Positions 9,255-17,403 of a stretch of 64,000 nucleotides of DNA are shown here, one piece after another (position 1 is the stretch's first letter; every line of letters begins with the position of its first letter). The stretch is from Atopobium sp. UBA1382. Lineage in GTDB: Bacteria > Actinomycetota > Coriobacteriia > Coriobacteriales > Atopobiaceae. The notes under the pieces are model-generated. The model made no database searches, was not told where the DNA came from, and worked only from the letters and a program-made list of their open reading frames with translations. The stretch is from NCBI GenBank assembly GCA_002305805.1, contig DBQY01000011.1, positions 17,821-81,820 of the forward strand, in the 5' to 3' direction. Both the position numbers and the translations under genes were made by a program.

Positions 9255-10004
9255 ATGGCAGATGAGAAGGACGACGTCCTCGGCACCACCTATCATCGCG
9301 GCCCCGTGATCCTGCGCGGGCCCATGATCCCCGAGAAGACCACCACGACCAACCTGCTGGAGCCGGAGGTCGACACCGACTGGCTGCACATGGACCCGTG
9401 GCGCGTCCTGCGCATCCAGGCGGAGTTCGTGGATGGCTTCGGCGCGCTCGCCGAGCTTGGTCCGGCGGTGACCGTCTTTGGGTCCGCTCGCACGCCGCGC
9501 ACAGACCCCATGTATCGCGCCGCGCGCCACGTGGGGCGCAAGCTGGCCGAGGCGGGCGTCGCCGTGATCACGGGCGGCGGCCCCGGCATCATGGAGGCCG
9601 CAAACTGCGGCGCCGCGCGCGCGGGCGGCAAGTCCGTCGGCCTCGGCATCGAGCTCCCACACGAGCAGGGCATCAACAAGTGGGTGAACCTGGGCATGAC
9701 GTTCAGATACTTCTTCGTGCGCAAGACGATGTTCGTGAAGTATTCGCGCGGAGCGATCATCTTCCCGGGCGGGTTTGGCACCCTCGACGAGGCCTTCGAG
9801 CTGCTCACGCTCGTACAGACGCACAAGGTGGCGCGCACGCCGGTGATCCTCTTTGGCACCGAGTACTGGCGCGGACTCATGGGCTGGCTCGAGGGCACGG
9901 TGCTGGGGGAGGGCAACATCTCGCCGCTTGACCCCGACCTCATGGTCGTGACCGACGACGAGGACGAGGCCGTGCGCGTGGCGCTCTCGGAGCTGCGGAG
10001 CTGA
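9255..10004 (+). CDS. LOG family protein (TIGR00730, nucleoside monophosphate phosphoribohydrolase-like)
   Basis: A 249-residue LOG-type protein. The family hydrolyses the N-glycosidic bond of nucleoside monophosphates (cytokinin-activating LOG, or purine/pyrimidine nucleotide salvage in bacteria). VTVFGSAR near residue 73 starts the Rossmann fold, GGGPGIMEAAN at 108-118 is the nucleotide loop, and PGGFGTLDEAFE at 171-182 is the PGGxGTxxE catalytic signature. The first 50 residues are an extension also seen in longer members. ATG 9255 sits just after AAGAAGGAGA. Older databases call this family lysine decarboxylase, for which there is no support. The next, decayed, gene starts one base after the stop. 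Confidence 0.92.
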   Translation: MADEKDDVLGTTYHRGPVILRGPMIPEKTTTTNLLEPEVDTDWLHMDPWRVLRIQAEFVDGFGALAELGPAVTVFGSARTPRTDPMYRAARHVGRKLAEAGVAVITGGGPGIMEAANCGAARAGGKSVGLGIELPHEQGINKWVNLGMTFRYFFVRKTMFVKYSRGAIIFPGGFGTLDEAFELLTLVQTHKVARTPVILFGTEYWRGLMGWLEGTVLGEGNISPLDPDLMVVTDDEDEAVRVALSELRS

Positions 10005-10005
10005 C

Positions 10006-10469
10006 GTGGCTCGCGAAGGGGGAGAGTCGGAGGAGAAGGACGGGCGCTCGGCCCTGCGTCGTCGTCGCATGGCCGTTGTCGCGGCGCTGCTCGTGGCGCT
10101 CGCGCTGCTGGGCGTCGCTGGGGCTGGTCGCTCGTCGGGCACTTCTTCGACCGCGGCCATCTCGAGCGCTTTGGCTGGATTCGTAACGTGCGGCGGCTCG
10201 AGCTCGTGATGCTCGTCGTGTTTCTCATCCCCGGTACGCCCAAGGACTTTCTCACGTACTTCGCCGGGCTGACGGGTGCGCGCTTCTGGCCCGTGCTCGC
10301 CATCACCACGCTCGGTCGCATTCCTTCGATCGCCACGTCGACGGTCGCGGCGTCCGCCTTCGGCGCCGGAAACTATGGCATGGCGACGGGTGCCGTCGCA
10401 GTCGCCGTCGCACTGGCGGCAGCGGGCGGACTGCTCTACAGGCGCTTCGAGGGTATGGTGCGGGAGTAG
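10006..10469 (+). pseudogene. TVP38/TMEM64 (VTT domain) membrane protein, internally deleted and frame-disrupted
   Basis: A GTG start at 10006 opens a frame that gives a basic N-terminus and one membrane segment (RRMAVVAALLVALALLGVAG) and then leaves the family. In another frame, from about 10120, the sequence WSLVGHFFDRGHLERFGWI continues into RRLELVMLVVFLIPGTPKDF and TYFAGLTGARFWPVLAITTL, the C-terminal half of a TVP38/TMEM64 protein with the PGTPKD motif, ending at 10469. The N-terminal membrane helix and the C-terminal half are joined without the roughly 80-100 residues that normally lie between, so the gene has lost an internal segment with a frame change. A free-standing product from GTG 10188 (93 residues) is possible but would lack half the fold. 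Confidence 0.7.
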
Positions 10470-10479
10470 CCGTCTAGGA

Positions 10480-10734
10480 CTAGAAGGTCGCCATGATCTT
10501 GCGGATGGCCTCCGCGGCGGTTGCCTCGTCGGGGCCGCTGACGCGCACGACGATGTGCTCCCCGCAGCGGATCCCGAGCATCATGAGCTCCATGGGCTGC
10601 GAGACGCCGACGGAGCGGCCCGCATGCTCGAGCGTCACGCCGCTGCGCCACCGCTGCGCCTCGCTGGCGAGCAGGACGGCGAGCTGGACGTGCAGACCCA
10701 GGGGGTCGGTGATGTCGCACGGAATCTCGAGCAT
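10480..10734 (-). CDS. HPr-family phosphocarrier-like protein with variant active site
   Basis: An 84-residue protein aligning without gaps to HPr (the PTS phosphocarrier) through its first 55 positions. It keeps the phosphorylated histidine at position 15 (LGLH) but the canonical HARPA around it reads HVQLA, so Arg17 and Pro18 are lost. Position 46, the regulatory serine of HPr, is Gln (with Ser at 45). The LGI and GEHI elements that follow are normal. GAGGAAGCC precedes the ATG. It is a single-gene unit diverging from the deoxyinosine glycosylase. It may be a specialised HPr paralogue for a non-sugar PTS branch or a regulator; whether it takes phosphate from EI cannot be told. A canonical ptsH must be elsewhere. 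Confidence 0.85.
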   Translation of the reverse strand: MLEIPCDITDPLGLHVQLAVLLASEAQRWRSGVTLEHAGRSVGVSQPMELMMLGIRCGEHIVVRVSGPDEATAAEAIRKIMATF

Positions 10735-10866
10735 GGCTTCCTCTCGGGCGTCGAGGTGGCTGCCAATTTCATAAACCTTACGTTCGCCCACGTCAACCGG
10801 TGCGCTGAACTCGCCGAGCGCGTACGGCGCTCTCGGTGGGCGGTAGCGTTTGGCCGGTGGGCGCGC

Positions 10867-10872
10867 TACGAT
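10867..10872 (+). promoter_or_regulatory. -10 element placing a leaderless start
   Basis: TACGAT ends six bases before the ATG at 10879, so transcription would begin at or next to the start codon. No ribosome binding site lies between them. Confidence 0.5.
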
Positions 10873-10878
10873 GACCCC

Positions 10879-11391
10879 ATGGCTGACTACCAGCACATAT
10901 CCCACGGCTTCGAGCCGGTCTTCGACGAGCGCAGCCGGGTGCTCGTGCTGGGCTCGTTCCCTTCCGTGCTCTCGCGCGAGAATCGCTTCTACTACGGCAA
11001 CCCGCGCAATCGCTTCTGGCGCGTGATGGCGGACGTGCTGGGGGAGCGCGAGCCCGCGACGGACGACGTCGCCGCCAAGCGGGCGCTGCTGCTGCGGCAC
11101 GGCATCGCGCTCTGGGACGTGATCGAGAGCTGCGACGTGCGCGGCTCCTCGGACGCCTCCATCCGCAACGTGGTGCCCGCAGACGTGGCACGCATAACGA
11201 CGGTGGCGGCCGTCCGCACCGTGCTCTGCAACGGCGGCGTGGCGTCACGGCTGTATCGGCGCTGGCTCGAGCCGGTGACGGGACTTCCCGCCGTGGCACT
11301 TCCCTCGACGAGCCCCGCGAACGCCGCCTGGTCCGTGGAGCGGCTGACCGAGCGATGGCGCGAGGCGCTACTTGCCTCGCTGTGCGCGTAG
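10879..11391 (+). CDS. DNA-deoxyinosine (hypoxanthine) glycosylase, UDG superfamily
   Basis: A 170-residue protein of the uracil-DNA glycosylase superfamily, close to the bacterial hypoxanthine-DNA glycosylase group that removes deaminated adenine. The opening VLVLGSFPSVLSRENRFYYG is the family motif 1 (GSFPS in place of GxxPG), followed by NPRNRFWRVM and ALWDVIESC. The C-terminal motif is LPSTSPANAAWS (SPANA), the damage-contact loop. ATG 10879 has no ribosome binding site; a -10-like TACGAT just upstream suggests a leaderless message. It ends two bases from the convergent fructokinase gene. Confidence 0.87.
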   Translation: MADYQHISHGFEPVFDERSRVLVLGSFPSVLSRENRFYYGNPRNRFWRVMADVLGEREPATDDVAAKRALLLRHGIALWDVIESCDVRGSSDASIRNVVPADVARITTVAAVRTVLCNGGVASRLYRRWLEPVTGLPAVALPSTSPANAAWSVERLTERWREALLASLCA

Positions 11392-11393
11392 TC

Positions 11394-12347
11394 CTACGCG
11401 CCCAGCAGAGCCTCCACCTCGGAGCGCTCCGGCATCGCGGGGATGGCGCCGCGCTTGCGGACGCACAGGGACGCCACGGCGTTTCCCAGGCGCGCGAACC
11501 CCGCGGCGTCCTCGACCGTGACGTCGCCGGGAGCCTTGCCGCTCTCGCAGAAGCCCGCGAGGAATCCGCCCCAGAAGGAATCGCCCGCACCCGTGGCGTC
11601 GACGGCGTCCGCGGGGAAGCCCGGCACCGTGGCCCCGCCGTCGGCGGTGCGCACGTAGGCGCCCGAGCCGCCGAGCGTGACGGCCACGACCTTGGGACCC
11701 TGCGACAGGAGCGCGGCCGCCGCTGCCTCCGGGTCCTTCTCGTCCGTGAGCAGTTCGCACTCCTCATCGGAGAGCTTCATGAGGTCCATCTGTGGCACTA
11801 CGGCACGCATCTGCTCCACGGCTGCCCCGACGGACGGCCAGAGGTTCGCGCGGTAGTTGGGATCGTAGGAGAGGGCGCAGCCGGCCTCGTGCGCGCAGGC
11901 GAGCGCGGCGAGCGTGGCGGAGCGCGCGGGCTCGTCGGTGAGCGAGAGCGAGCCCACGTGGAAGACGCGAGAGGAGGCGATCACGTCGCGCGCGAGCTCG
12001 TCCTCGGTGATGCGCGTGTCGGCGCCGGGCTTGCGCGCGAAGGAGAACTCGCGCTCGCCGTCAGGCGAGAGCGCCACAAAGGCGAGCGTCGTGAACGCGT
12101 CCGGGTCGCTGATCAGACCCGAAGCGTCGACGCCCTCCCGCTCCAGCGTGGCGCGCAGGAACTCGCCGTGCATGTCCTGTCCGACCTTGCCAAGAAACGC
12201 CGTCTGGTGGCCGAGCCTCTCCAGCGCCACGAGGACGTTGGCGGGGGCGCCGCCGGCGTTGCGCTCAAAGAGGAGCTGCCCGTCTGCGGAGGTGCCGGCG
12301 TCGGTGAAGTCGATTAGGAGCTCACCCAGTGCGGAGACGGAGAACAT
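11394..12347 (-). CDS. scrK: Fructokinase (PfkB/ribokinase family)
   Basis: A 317-residue PfkB-family sugar kinase. The N-terminal GELLIDF and NAGGAPANVLVALERLG motifs are typical of fructokinases, and DATGAGDSFWGGF at 250-262 is the second PfkB signature with the catalytic Asp256 in the GAGD anion hole. It follows the sucrose-6-phosphate hydrolase on the same strand, so it most likely phosphorylates the fructose freed by that enzyme to fructose 6-phosphate in the cytoplasm. ATG 12347 has AAAGGA upstream. The 92-base gap to the hydrolase holds a perfect GGAATCGATTCC palindrome, so it may have its own regulated promoter as well as read-through. Confidence 0.92.
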   Translation of the reverse strand: MFSVSALGELLIDFTDAGTSADGQLLFERNAGGAPANVLVALERLGHQTAFLGKVGQDMHGEFLRATLEREGVDASGLISDPDAFTTLAFVALSPDGEREFSFARKPGADTRITEDELARDVIASSRVFHVGSLSLTDEPARSATLAALACAHEAGCALSYDPNYRANLWPSVGAAVEQMRAVVPQMDLMKLSDEECELLTDEKDPEAAAAALLSQGPKVVAVTLGGSGAYVRTADGGATVPGFPADAVDATGAGDSFWGGFLAGFCESGKAPGDVTVEDAAGFARLGNAVASLCVRKRGAIPAMPERSEVEALLGA

Positions 12348-12366
12348 GTGGGGTCCTTTCGGTTGC

Positions 12367-12378
12367 GGAATCGATTCC
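12367..12378 (-). promoter_or_regulatory. LacI-type operator candidate upstream of fructokinase
   Basis: GGAATCGATTCC is a perfect 12-base palindrome 20 bases before the fructokinase start. A CG-centred dyad is the usual LacI-family form, and the LacI gene of this island is 4 kb away. Confidence 0.55.
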
Positions 12379-12439
12379 ATGTCCATTATCGTCCGTCGGC
12401 CGCGCTCGGCCCGCTCATCTCGGCAAGCGGCTCGTGTGG

Positions 12440-13831
12440 TCACTCGTACGTGCCCGCCATGCCGTCGCCCATCTCCCAGACGGACGCCGCGGCGCCCGCG
12501 AGCGCGAGCGAGAGCGCGTCCGAGCGGGGGAACCAGCGCGTGGAAAGCGCGATCGCGCCGTCGTTCGCAAATACCTCGACGGCCGAACTGTCCACAAGGA
12601 CTCGCAGGTCGTGAAGGTCGTCACAGGCGGCAAGCCGCTCAGTGCGACCACAGCCCACGGTGTCGTCCGAAAAGCGCAGGGCAAGCTCCGTCCCGTCCCA
12701 GGAGACGGCGAGCGCGTCGTCCAGCGTCAGCTCGAGCGGCGCCGCGACCCTGCGGGCCGCCACGTCCGCGCGGTGCTCCGGGAGGAACAGTTCGGTGCCG
12801 CCCGCGAGCTCGTGCCGCGCGCCGCGCAGCCGCTCGAGCTCGGGCACGGGCCGCTGGAGCAGACCGCCGTCCGCGTCGGCCGCGACCTCGCGCGGCACCG
12901 TGAGACAGTGGCACCAGGAGAGGCCGTCCGGCGCGCTCTCCCACGGCGCCTCCGGCATGCCCATCCAGCCGATCATGATCGTCCGACCGGACTCGTCGAC
13001 GAAGCTCTGGGGCGCGTAGAAGTCAAAGCCGTGGTCCCAGCGACGGAAGAGCCCGGCGTCGAGCACGAGGTCGCCTGTGCGCCCGAGGGCCTCGCCCTTG
13101 GGCAGCGGTAGGTAGCCAGACTGGTCGCGCATGCCGTTTGCCCAGGGCAGCCTCGCCATGCCCTGCGGGCAGAGCGAGAGCCACTCCCGAGCGTCGATCG
13201 CGATGCGGTCCGGACACTCCCACATGAAGCCGAAGGGCTCGGCGGTGCGCACGGTTCCCGCATTCTCCCAGGCCAGCCCGTCGTCGGAGCGCAGCCTGAG
13301 CACGAGGCCGCGGTCGTCGAGGTCGCGGGCGCCGAGAATCATCCACCATGCGCCGCCCGCGCGCCATACCTTGGGGTCGCGCACGTGGCGGGTGCAGAGC
13401 GCCGGGTAGTCGGCATTTCTCAGCAGCACGCGCTTCTCGCCCATGCGATGGCAGTCCGGGCTCTCCACGAGGATCTGCACGGAGCGCCTCCCCTCTCGCA
13501 CGTAGTCGAAGTCGCCGGGCTCCTTGACGTTGCCGGTGTAATAGAAGCGCACGCCGGCCTCGATCGGCACGGCACAGCCCGAATAGGCGCCCGACGCCTC
13601 GTCGGGCGTGTCCGGCGCGATGGCGAAGCCCTCTCCGACAACGTGCCAGCGCACGAGGTCATTGCTCGCAAAATGCCCCCAGCCGCGCGGCGCTCCCGCC
13701 GCGGGCCAGTCGGGGCTGTACTGGTGGAACACGTGATAGGTACCGCCCAGCTGGCAGAGGCCGTTGGGGTCGTTGAGCCAGCCGGTGGGGGGCATGAGGT
13801 GGAAGCCCATGCGCCAGGGGTCGTGTGACAT
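12440..13831 (-). CDS. scrB: Sucrose-6-phosphate hydrolase (GH32 invertase)
   Basis: A 463-residue glycoside hydrolase family 32 enzyme. All three catalytic elements are present: WLNDPNG with the nucleophile Asp21, RDPK with Asp152, and WECPD with the acid/base Glu205. The C-terminal beta-sandwich ends with the usual LVDSSAVEVFANDG. No signal peptide is seen, so it is cytoplasmic. Because it lies directly downstream of a sucrose-type PTS, its substrate should be sucrose 6-phosphate, giving glucose 6-phosphate and fructose. AAAGGAG precedes the ATG. An 81-base spacer with a strong hairpin separates it from the PTS gene and could set relative expression. Confidence 0.94.
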   Translation of the reverse strand: MSHDPWRMGFHLMPPTGWLNDPNGLCQLGGTYHVFHQYSPDWPAAGAPRGWGHFASNDLVRWHVVGEGFAIAPDTPDEASGAYSGCAVPIEAGVRFYYTGNVKEPGDFDYVREGRRSVQILVESPDCHRMGEKRVLLRNADYPALCTRHVRDPKVWRAGGAWWMILGARDLDDRGLVLRLRSDDGLAWENAGTVRTAEPFGFMWECPDRIAIDAREWLSLCPQGMARLPWANGMRDQSGYLPLPKGEALGRTGDLVLDAGLFRRWDHGFDFYAPQSFVDESGRTIMIGWMGMPEAPWESAPDGLSWCHCLTVPREVAADADGGLLQRPVPELERLRGARHELAGGTELFLPEHRADVAARRVAAPLELTLDDALAVSWDGTELALRFSDDTVGCGRTERLAACDDLHDLRVLVDSSAVEVFANDGAIALSTRWFPRSDALSLALAGAAASVWEMGDGMAGTYE

Positions 13832-13851
13832 GAGTCTCCTTTGCGTGTGAG

Positions 13852-13880
13852 GGGGCGGCCCCTCCGGCAGGGGCCGCCCC
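13852..13880 (-). other. Intercistronic hairpin between PTS and hydrolase genes
   Basis: GGGGCGGCCCCT and AGGGGCCGCCCC form a perfect 12-base-pair stem with a five-base loop. There is no T-tract on the minus strand, so it looks like an mRNA-stabilising or partial terminator structure. Confidence 0.6.
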
Positions 13881-13912
13881 GAGAAGGAGGGGACGGGGAA
13901 CGGTCGACGGTG

Positions 13913-15886
13913 CTACGCCAGCTCGACGAGCACCTCACCGGGATGAACCTCGGTGCCCGTGTGCGCGGTCACCCCAGCATAGGCGTCGGAGTTGGTGACG
14001 ATGAGCGGGGTCACGGGGTCGAGGCCGGCCGCGCGGATGGCGTCCACGTCGACGTCCATGAGGAGCTGCCCGGCGCCCACATGCTCGCCAATCCTGACGT
14101 GCGCGGTGAACGGGGCGCCGTTGAGCGTCACGGTGTCGATCCCGATGTGCATCAGGATCTCCGCGCCCGCGTCGGTGGTCATGCCGAGGGCGTGACCCGT
14201 CTCGGCGAGCACGGTGATGGTGCCCGCGGCGGGTGCGTAGAGCCTGCCCTCGGTGGGACGGATGGCGGCGCCGGTGCCCATGGCCTCGCTTGCGAAGACG
14301 GGATCGGGAACCTCGGTCATCTTGATGGAGGTGCCGGCCATCGGGGCGAGAAGTGCCTCGGCGCGAGGGGCGGGCGCCGCAGCGGTCACCGCGGCGACGG
14401 CGGCGTCGGCGGCCGAGGCGGAGAGGGCCGCCGCGTCGGCCTCGTCAGTGGCGGGGGCGGATACGGACGCCTCGACCACGGGCTGCGCGGCAGCCTGCTC
14501 GGGGTCGCGATAGAGCGCATAGGAGATGGCGAAGGCCACGAGGCCGGCGATGGCGAACATGATGACGTACTGGACCGGCTGGTTGAGGCAGAGCAGGATG
14601 CCAAAGATGCCGGTCACGCCGGTTCCCGCGGCGGCGAGCCCCACGACCGAGGCGAACATGGCGCCCAGGCCGCCGCCGATGCATCCGGCGACGAAGGGCT
14701 TGAAGAAGCGGAGGTTCACGCCGAAGATGGCGGGCTCGGTGATGCCCATGAACGCGGAGAGCGAGGAGGGCAGGGCGAGCGATCGGACCTTGACGTCCTT
14801 GGTCTTGAGGGCCACGGCGAGCGCGGCGCCAGCCTGGCCGATGTTGGCGGCGGAGGCGAGCGGCAGCCAGTAGGTCACGCCGTACGTGGCGATCTGGCCG
14901 AGGTCGATCGTGGTGTACATCTGGTGGATGCCGGTGACCACGGTGGGGGCGTAGAGTGCGCCCATGATGAGCGAGCCCAGGCCGAGCGGCAGCGTGAGCA
15001 GGAACTGGATGCCGCCGAGGATGGCGTTCTCGGCCCAGACGAAGACCGGGCCGACGGCGAGCATGGTCACGTAGGCGGTCACTGCCACCGAGACGAGCGG
15101 CGTCACGAAGAGGTCGAAAGCCTCGGGGACCACCTTGTGCAGGCGCTTCTCGACGAAGGCGAGGATGCCCGCGGCGATGACGATGGGGATGACGTGACCC
15201 TGGTAGCCGGTCCATTCGATGGAGTAGAGGCCGGGTATCACGGCGTAGGTCTGCTGCACGCCCTCGGTGGCCACGGTGTTGGCGTTCTGCAGACCCGGGT
15301 TGATGAGCAGCATGCCGATGACGGCGCCGAGGTAGGGATTGGCGCCGAAGGCCTTGGCCGCGGAGAAGCCGATGAGAATCTGCAGGAACGTGAACGCGGT
15401 GTTGGAGACGAGGTTGAGAATCTGGTACCAGGCGTTGTCCGTGGCCAGAGTGATGAAGCCGTTGGCATCCATGAAGGAGAGCGCGCTCATGATGCCCAGG
15501 AGCAGGCCCGAGGCCACGATGGCTGGGATGATGGGCACGAACACGTCGCCCAGGAGCTTGATCGCACGCATGAAGGGGTTGGTCTGCTGCTGGGCCGCAG
15601 CCTCCTTGACCTCAGCCTTGGTGGCTGCGGTGATGTGGCCGAGGGCGATGAACTCGTCGTAGACCTTGTTCACCGTGCCCGTGCCGTAGATGACCTGCAG
15701 CTGGCCGGACGCCTTGAAGTTGCCCTTGGCGCCGGTCGCGTTGTCCACGGCCGCCTGGTCCACCCTCGCGTCGTCCGCGAGCACGAGGCGCAGACGCGTG
15801 GCGCAGTGCGCCGCCGAGACCACGTTGCCGGGCCCGCCGATGGCGTCCAGGATCTCTTGGGCGGCCTGTCTGTAGTCGAGTGCCAT
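13913..15886 (-). CDS. scrA: PTS sucrose transporter, subunits IIBCA fused
   Basis: A 657-residue membrane permease of the PTS glucose superfamily. Residues 1-90 are the IIB domain with the phosphorylated cysteine in AAHCATRL (Cys28). Residues 105-470 are the IIC channel (for example FVPIIPAIVASGLLLGIM and GITEPAIFGVNLR, the GITEP substrate loop). After an alanine-rich linker the last 150 residues are a IIA(Glc)-type domain, with HIGIDTV placing the active histidine near residue 580 and GTSIKMTEVPDPVFAS at its start. The neighbours (GH32, fructokinase, LacI) make sucrose the expected substrate. Many sucrose permeases lack IIA; here it is fused, so no separate IIA is needed. GGGAGAGG precedes the ATG at 15886. 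Confidence 0.93.
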   Translation of the reverse strand: MALDYRQAAQEILDAIGGPGNVVSAAHCATRLRLVLADDARVDQAAVDNATGAKGNFKASGQLQVIYGTGTVNKVYDEFIALGHITAATKAEVKEAAAQQQTNPFMRAIKLLGDVFVPIIPAIVASGLLLGIMSALSFMDANGFITLATDNAWYQILNLVSNTAFTFLQILIGFSAAKAFGANPYLGAVIGMLLINPGLQNANTVATEGVQQTYAVIPGLYSIEWTGYQGHVIPIVIAAGILAFVEKRLHKVVPEAFDLFVTPLVSVAVTAYVTMLAVGPVFVWAENAILGGIQFLLTLPLGLGSLIMGALYAPTVVTGIHQMYTTIDLGQIATYGVTYWLPLASAANIGQAGAALAVALKTKDVKVRSLALPSSLSAFMGITEPAIFGVNLRFFKPFVAGCIGGGLGAMFASVVGLAAAGTGVTGIFGILLCLNQPVQYVIMFAIAGLVAFAISYALYRDPEQAAAQPVVEASVSAPATDEADAAALSASAADAAVAAVTAAAPAPRAEALLAPMAGTSIKMTEVPDPVFASEAMGTGAAIRPTEGRLYAPAAGTITVLAETGHALGMTTDAGAEILMHIGIDTVTLNGAPFTAHVRIGEHVGAGQLLMDVDVDAIRAAGLDPVTPLIVTNSDAYAGVTAHTGTEVHPGEVLVELA

Positions 15887-15922
15887 GTTCCTCTCCCTCT
15901 CTCTGCCTGACCCTATCATATA

Positions 15923-15953
15923 AAATCGTTCTCATATGAAATCGTTCTCACAA
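15923..15953 (-). promoter_or_regulatory. Tandem operator of the sucrose PTS gene
   Basis: AAATCGTTCTCA occurs twice at a 16-base period (15923-15934 and 15939-15950) in an AT-rich block 37-67 bases before the PTS start. A close variant lies before the amylosucrase gene, which supports shared control by the LacI protein encoded at 16203-17186. Confidence 0.65.
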
Positions 15954-16049
15954 TACGTCGAGAAAAAGAGCATGACCGCTACGGTCTGCGAGCGGCGTGT
16001 TCTTGTCGGTAAACGGTGAAAAAGTCTCCATGCAGATTCCTATCCCAGA

Positions 16050-16160
16050 GGTTTGGGTTCATCGTTGGGACGCTTCAGTGCCCCCTGATGAAGAAGCAGC
16101 TGGTGGAGCGGTCAATAAAAAATGATTGCCGAGCAGGGGGCGTAAGAACGAACCCAAACC
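16050..16160. repeat. Nested inverted repeats between LacI stop and PTS promoter
   Basis: An outer 11-base pair of arms (GGTTTGGGTTC at 16050, GAACCCAAACC at 16150) encloses an inner pair (GCCCCCTG at 16080, CAGGGGGC at 16134). This could be a structured RNA, a terminator for lacI, or a mobile remnant. The rest of the 316-base gap 15887-16202 holds the PTS promoter/operator and no gene. Confidence 0.45.
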
Positions 16161-16202
16161 GCGGTGAGTGGGCTGCCGTGGGCGACGTCGGGGACGCGCC
16201 GC

Positions 16203-17186
16203 CTAGCGCGTGGAGTTTCTCGCCACAACCTCGTAGCTCATCTTGACCTTGCGGGGCACGCTCCCCTCGCCGGTCATGAAGCCCACGAGCATCCGTGCCG
16301 TCTCTGCGCCGGAGGTCTTGTAGTGAAGGTGGACCGTGGTCAGCGTGGGCGTGACGATCTGCGAGATCTCCGAGTCGTCCATGCCCGTCACCTCCACCTC
16401 GTCGGGCACGGTGCGTCCGTACTCGCGCAGGCAGGTGAGGGCGCCGTAGGCGATCGAGTCGGTGGCACAGACGATGGCGTCGAGCTCGGGGTAGGCCTCG
16501 AGCAGCGCCTCGGCCTGCTCGTAGCCGGAGTCAACGGTGAAGTCCGCGATGCGCAGGGCGCGGTCGGGTACCTCGACCCCGGCCTCGGCGCATGCGGCGA
16601 GAAATCCCCTGCGGCGCATCTGGCCCACGGCGACATCCTCCTCGAAGACGCCGATGTAGGCGGGATGGCGTGCGTCGCGCAGCGCGAGCGAGGCCACCTC
16701 GCGCATGCCCTCGTAGTCGTTCTGGTAGACGCAGGAGCAGAGATCGACGTCCTGGTCGAGCACAACGATGGGGACGGGCAGGGCGGAGATTGCCTCGCGG
16801 TGCTCGGGGGTGATGACGGTGGCGATGAGGATGACGCCGTCGACCTGGCTCTTCTCGGCAAAGAGGTGGAGGAACTCCACCTCGCTCGCGGCATCGTTGT
16901 CCGTGTTGGCGAGAAGAACCTGGTAGCCGGCCTCGTTCAGGACGAGCGTGATGCCGGCGACCATCCGGCTGACCGAGGCGGAGTTGATCTTGGGGATGAT
17001 GACGCCCACGACGTTGGTCTTGCCGGTTCGCAGGGTCTTGGCCTGACGGGAGGGGACGTAGCCGGTGCGCTCGATGACGCGTCGGATGGCCGTCCGCTTC
17101 TCCTGGGAGACGTAGCCGTCGTTCAGGTAGCGCGAGACCGTCGCCCGCGAGACGCCTGCCATCTGCGCAATCTGGTTGATGTCCAT
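16203..17186 (-). CDS. scrR: LacI family transcriptional regulator of the sucrose island
   Basis: A 327-residue LacI/GalR regulator. Residues 2-25 form the helix-turn-helix (INQIAQMAGVSRATVSRYLN) followed by the hinge, then a periplasmic-binding-protein-like effector domain (VVGVIIPKINSASVSRMVAG; YGALTCLREYGRTVPDEVEV). ATG 17186 begins at the normal family position. AGGAGG lies 11 bases upstream, and the spacer between it and the ATG is itself a perfect GTTAACGTTAAC palindrome, so the protein probably represses its own translation-start region. Its place between the sucrose PTS and amylosucrase, and the matching operators before both, argue that it senses sucrose, sucrose 6-phosphate or fructose. 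Confidence 0.9.
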   Translation of the reverse strand: MDINQIAQMAGVSRATVSRYLNDGYVSQEKRTAIRRVIERTGYVPSRQAKTLRTGKTNVVGVIIPKINSASVSRMVAGITLVLNEAGYQVLLANTDNDAASEVEFLHLFAEKSQVDGVILIATVITPEHREAISALPVPIVVLDQDVDLCSCVYQNDYEGMREVASLALRDARHPAYIGVFEEDVAVGQMRRRGFLAACAEAGVEVPDRALRIADFTVDSGYEQAEALLEAYPELDAIVCATDSIAYGALTCLREYGRTVPDEVEVTGMDDSEISQIVTPTLTTVHLHYKTSGAETARMLVGFMTGEGSVPRKVKMSYEVVARNSTR

Positions 17187-17198
17187 GTTAACGTTAAC
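17187..17198 (-). promoter_or_regulatory. LacI autoregulatory operator
   Basis: GTTAACGTTAAC, a perfect 12-base palindrome centred on CG, sits directly against the lacI start codon, between it and the AGGAGG site. Confidence 0.65.
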
Positions 17199-17403
17199 CT
17201 CCTCAGCACCTTCGAGTGTAGCGCATGTGCTGCGCCGATGACGGCAGTGAGCGTGCCCGCGCAACAGAATCAGGGCAGCGGCCAACGCGCGGCGGGCGCA
17301 AGCCGCTGGCCGAGGCGTAGCTCCCACACAGCCCAGGCGGCGGGTTCCCCGGGTGCCCGCTCCGTAGAATGACAGCGAGCATGTCGAGCTGAGGGGGAGG
17401 GCC

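Noticed and set aside
9255..10004. Lysine decarboxylase annotation for the LOG gene
   Set aside because: PGGxGTxxE is the LOG signature; the old name came from mis-annotation and there is no PLP motif.
16016..16246. A 76-codon plus-strand frame between PTS and lacI
   Set aside because: It overlaps the lacI end and a nested inverted repeat, with no ribosome binding site and no homology-like features.
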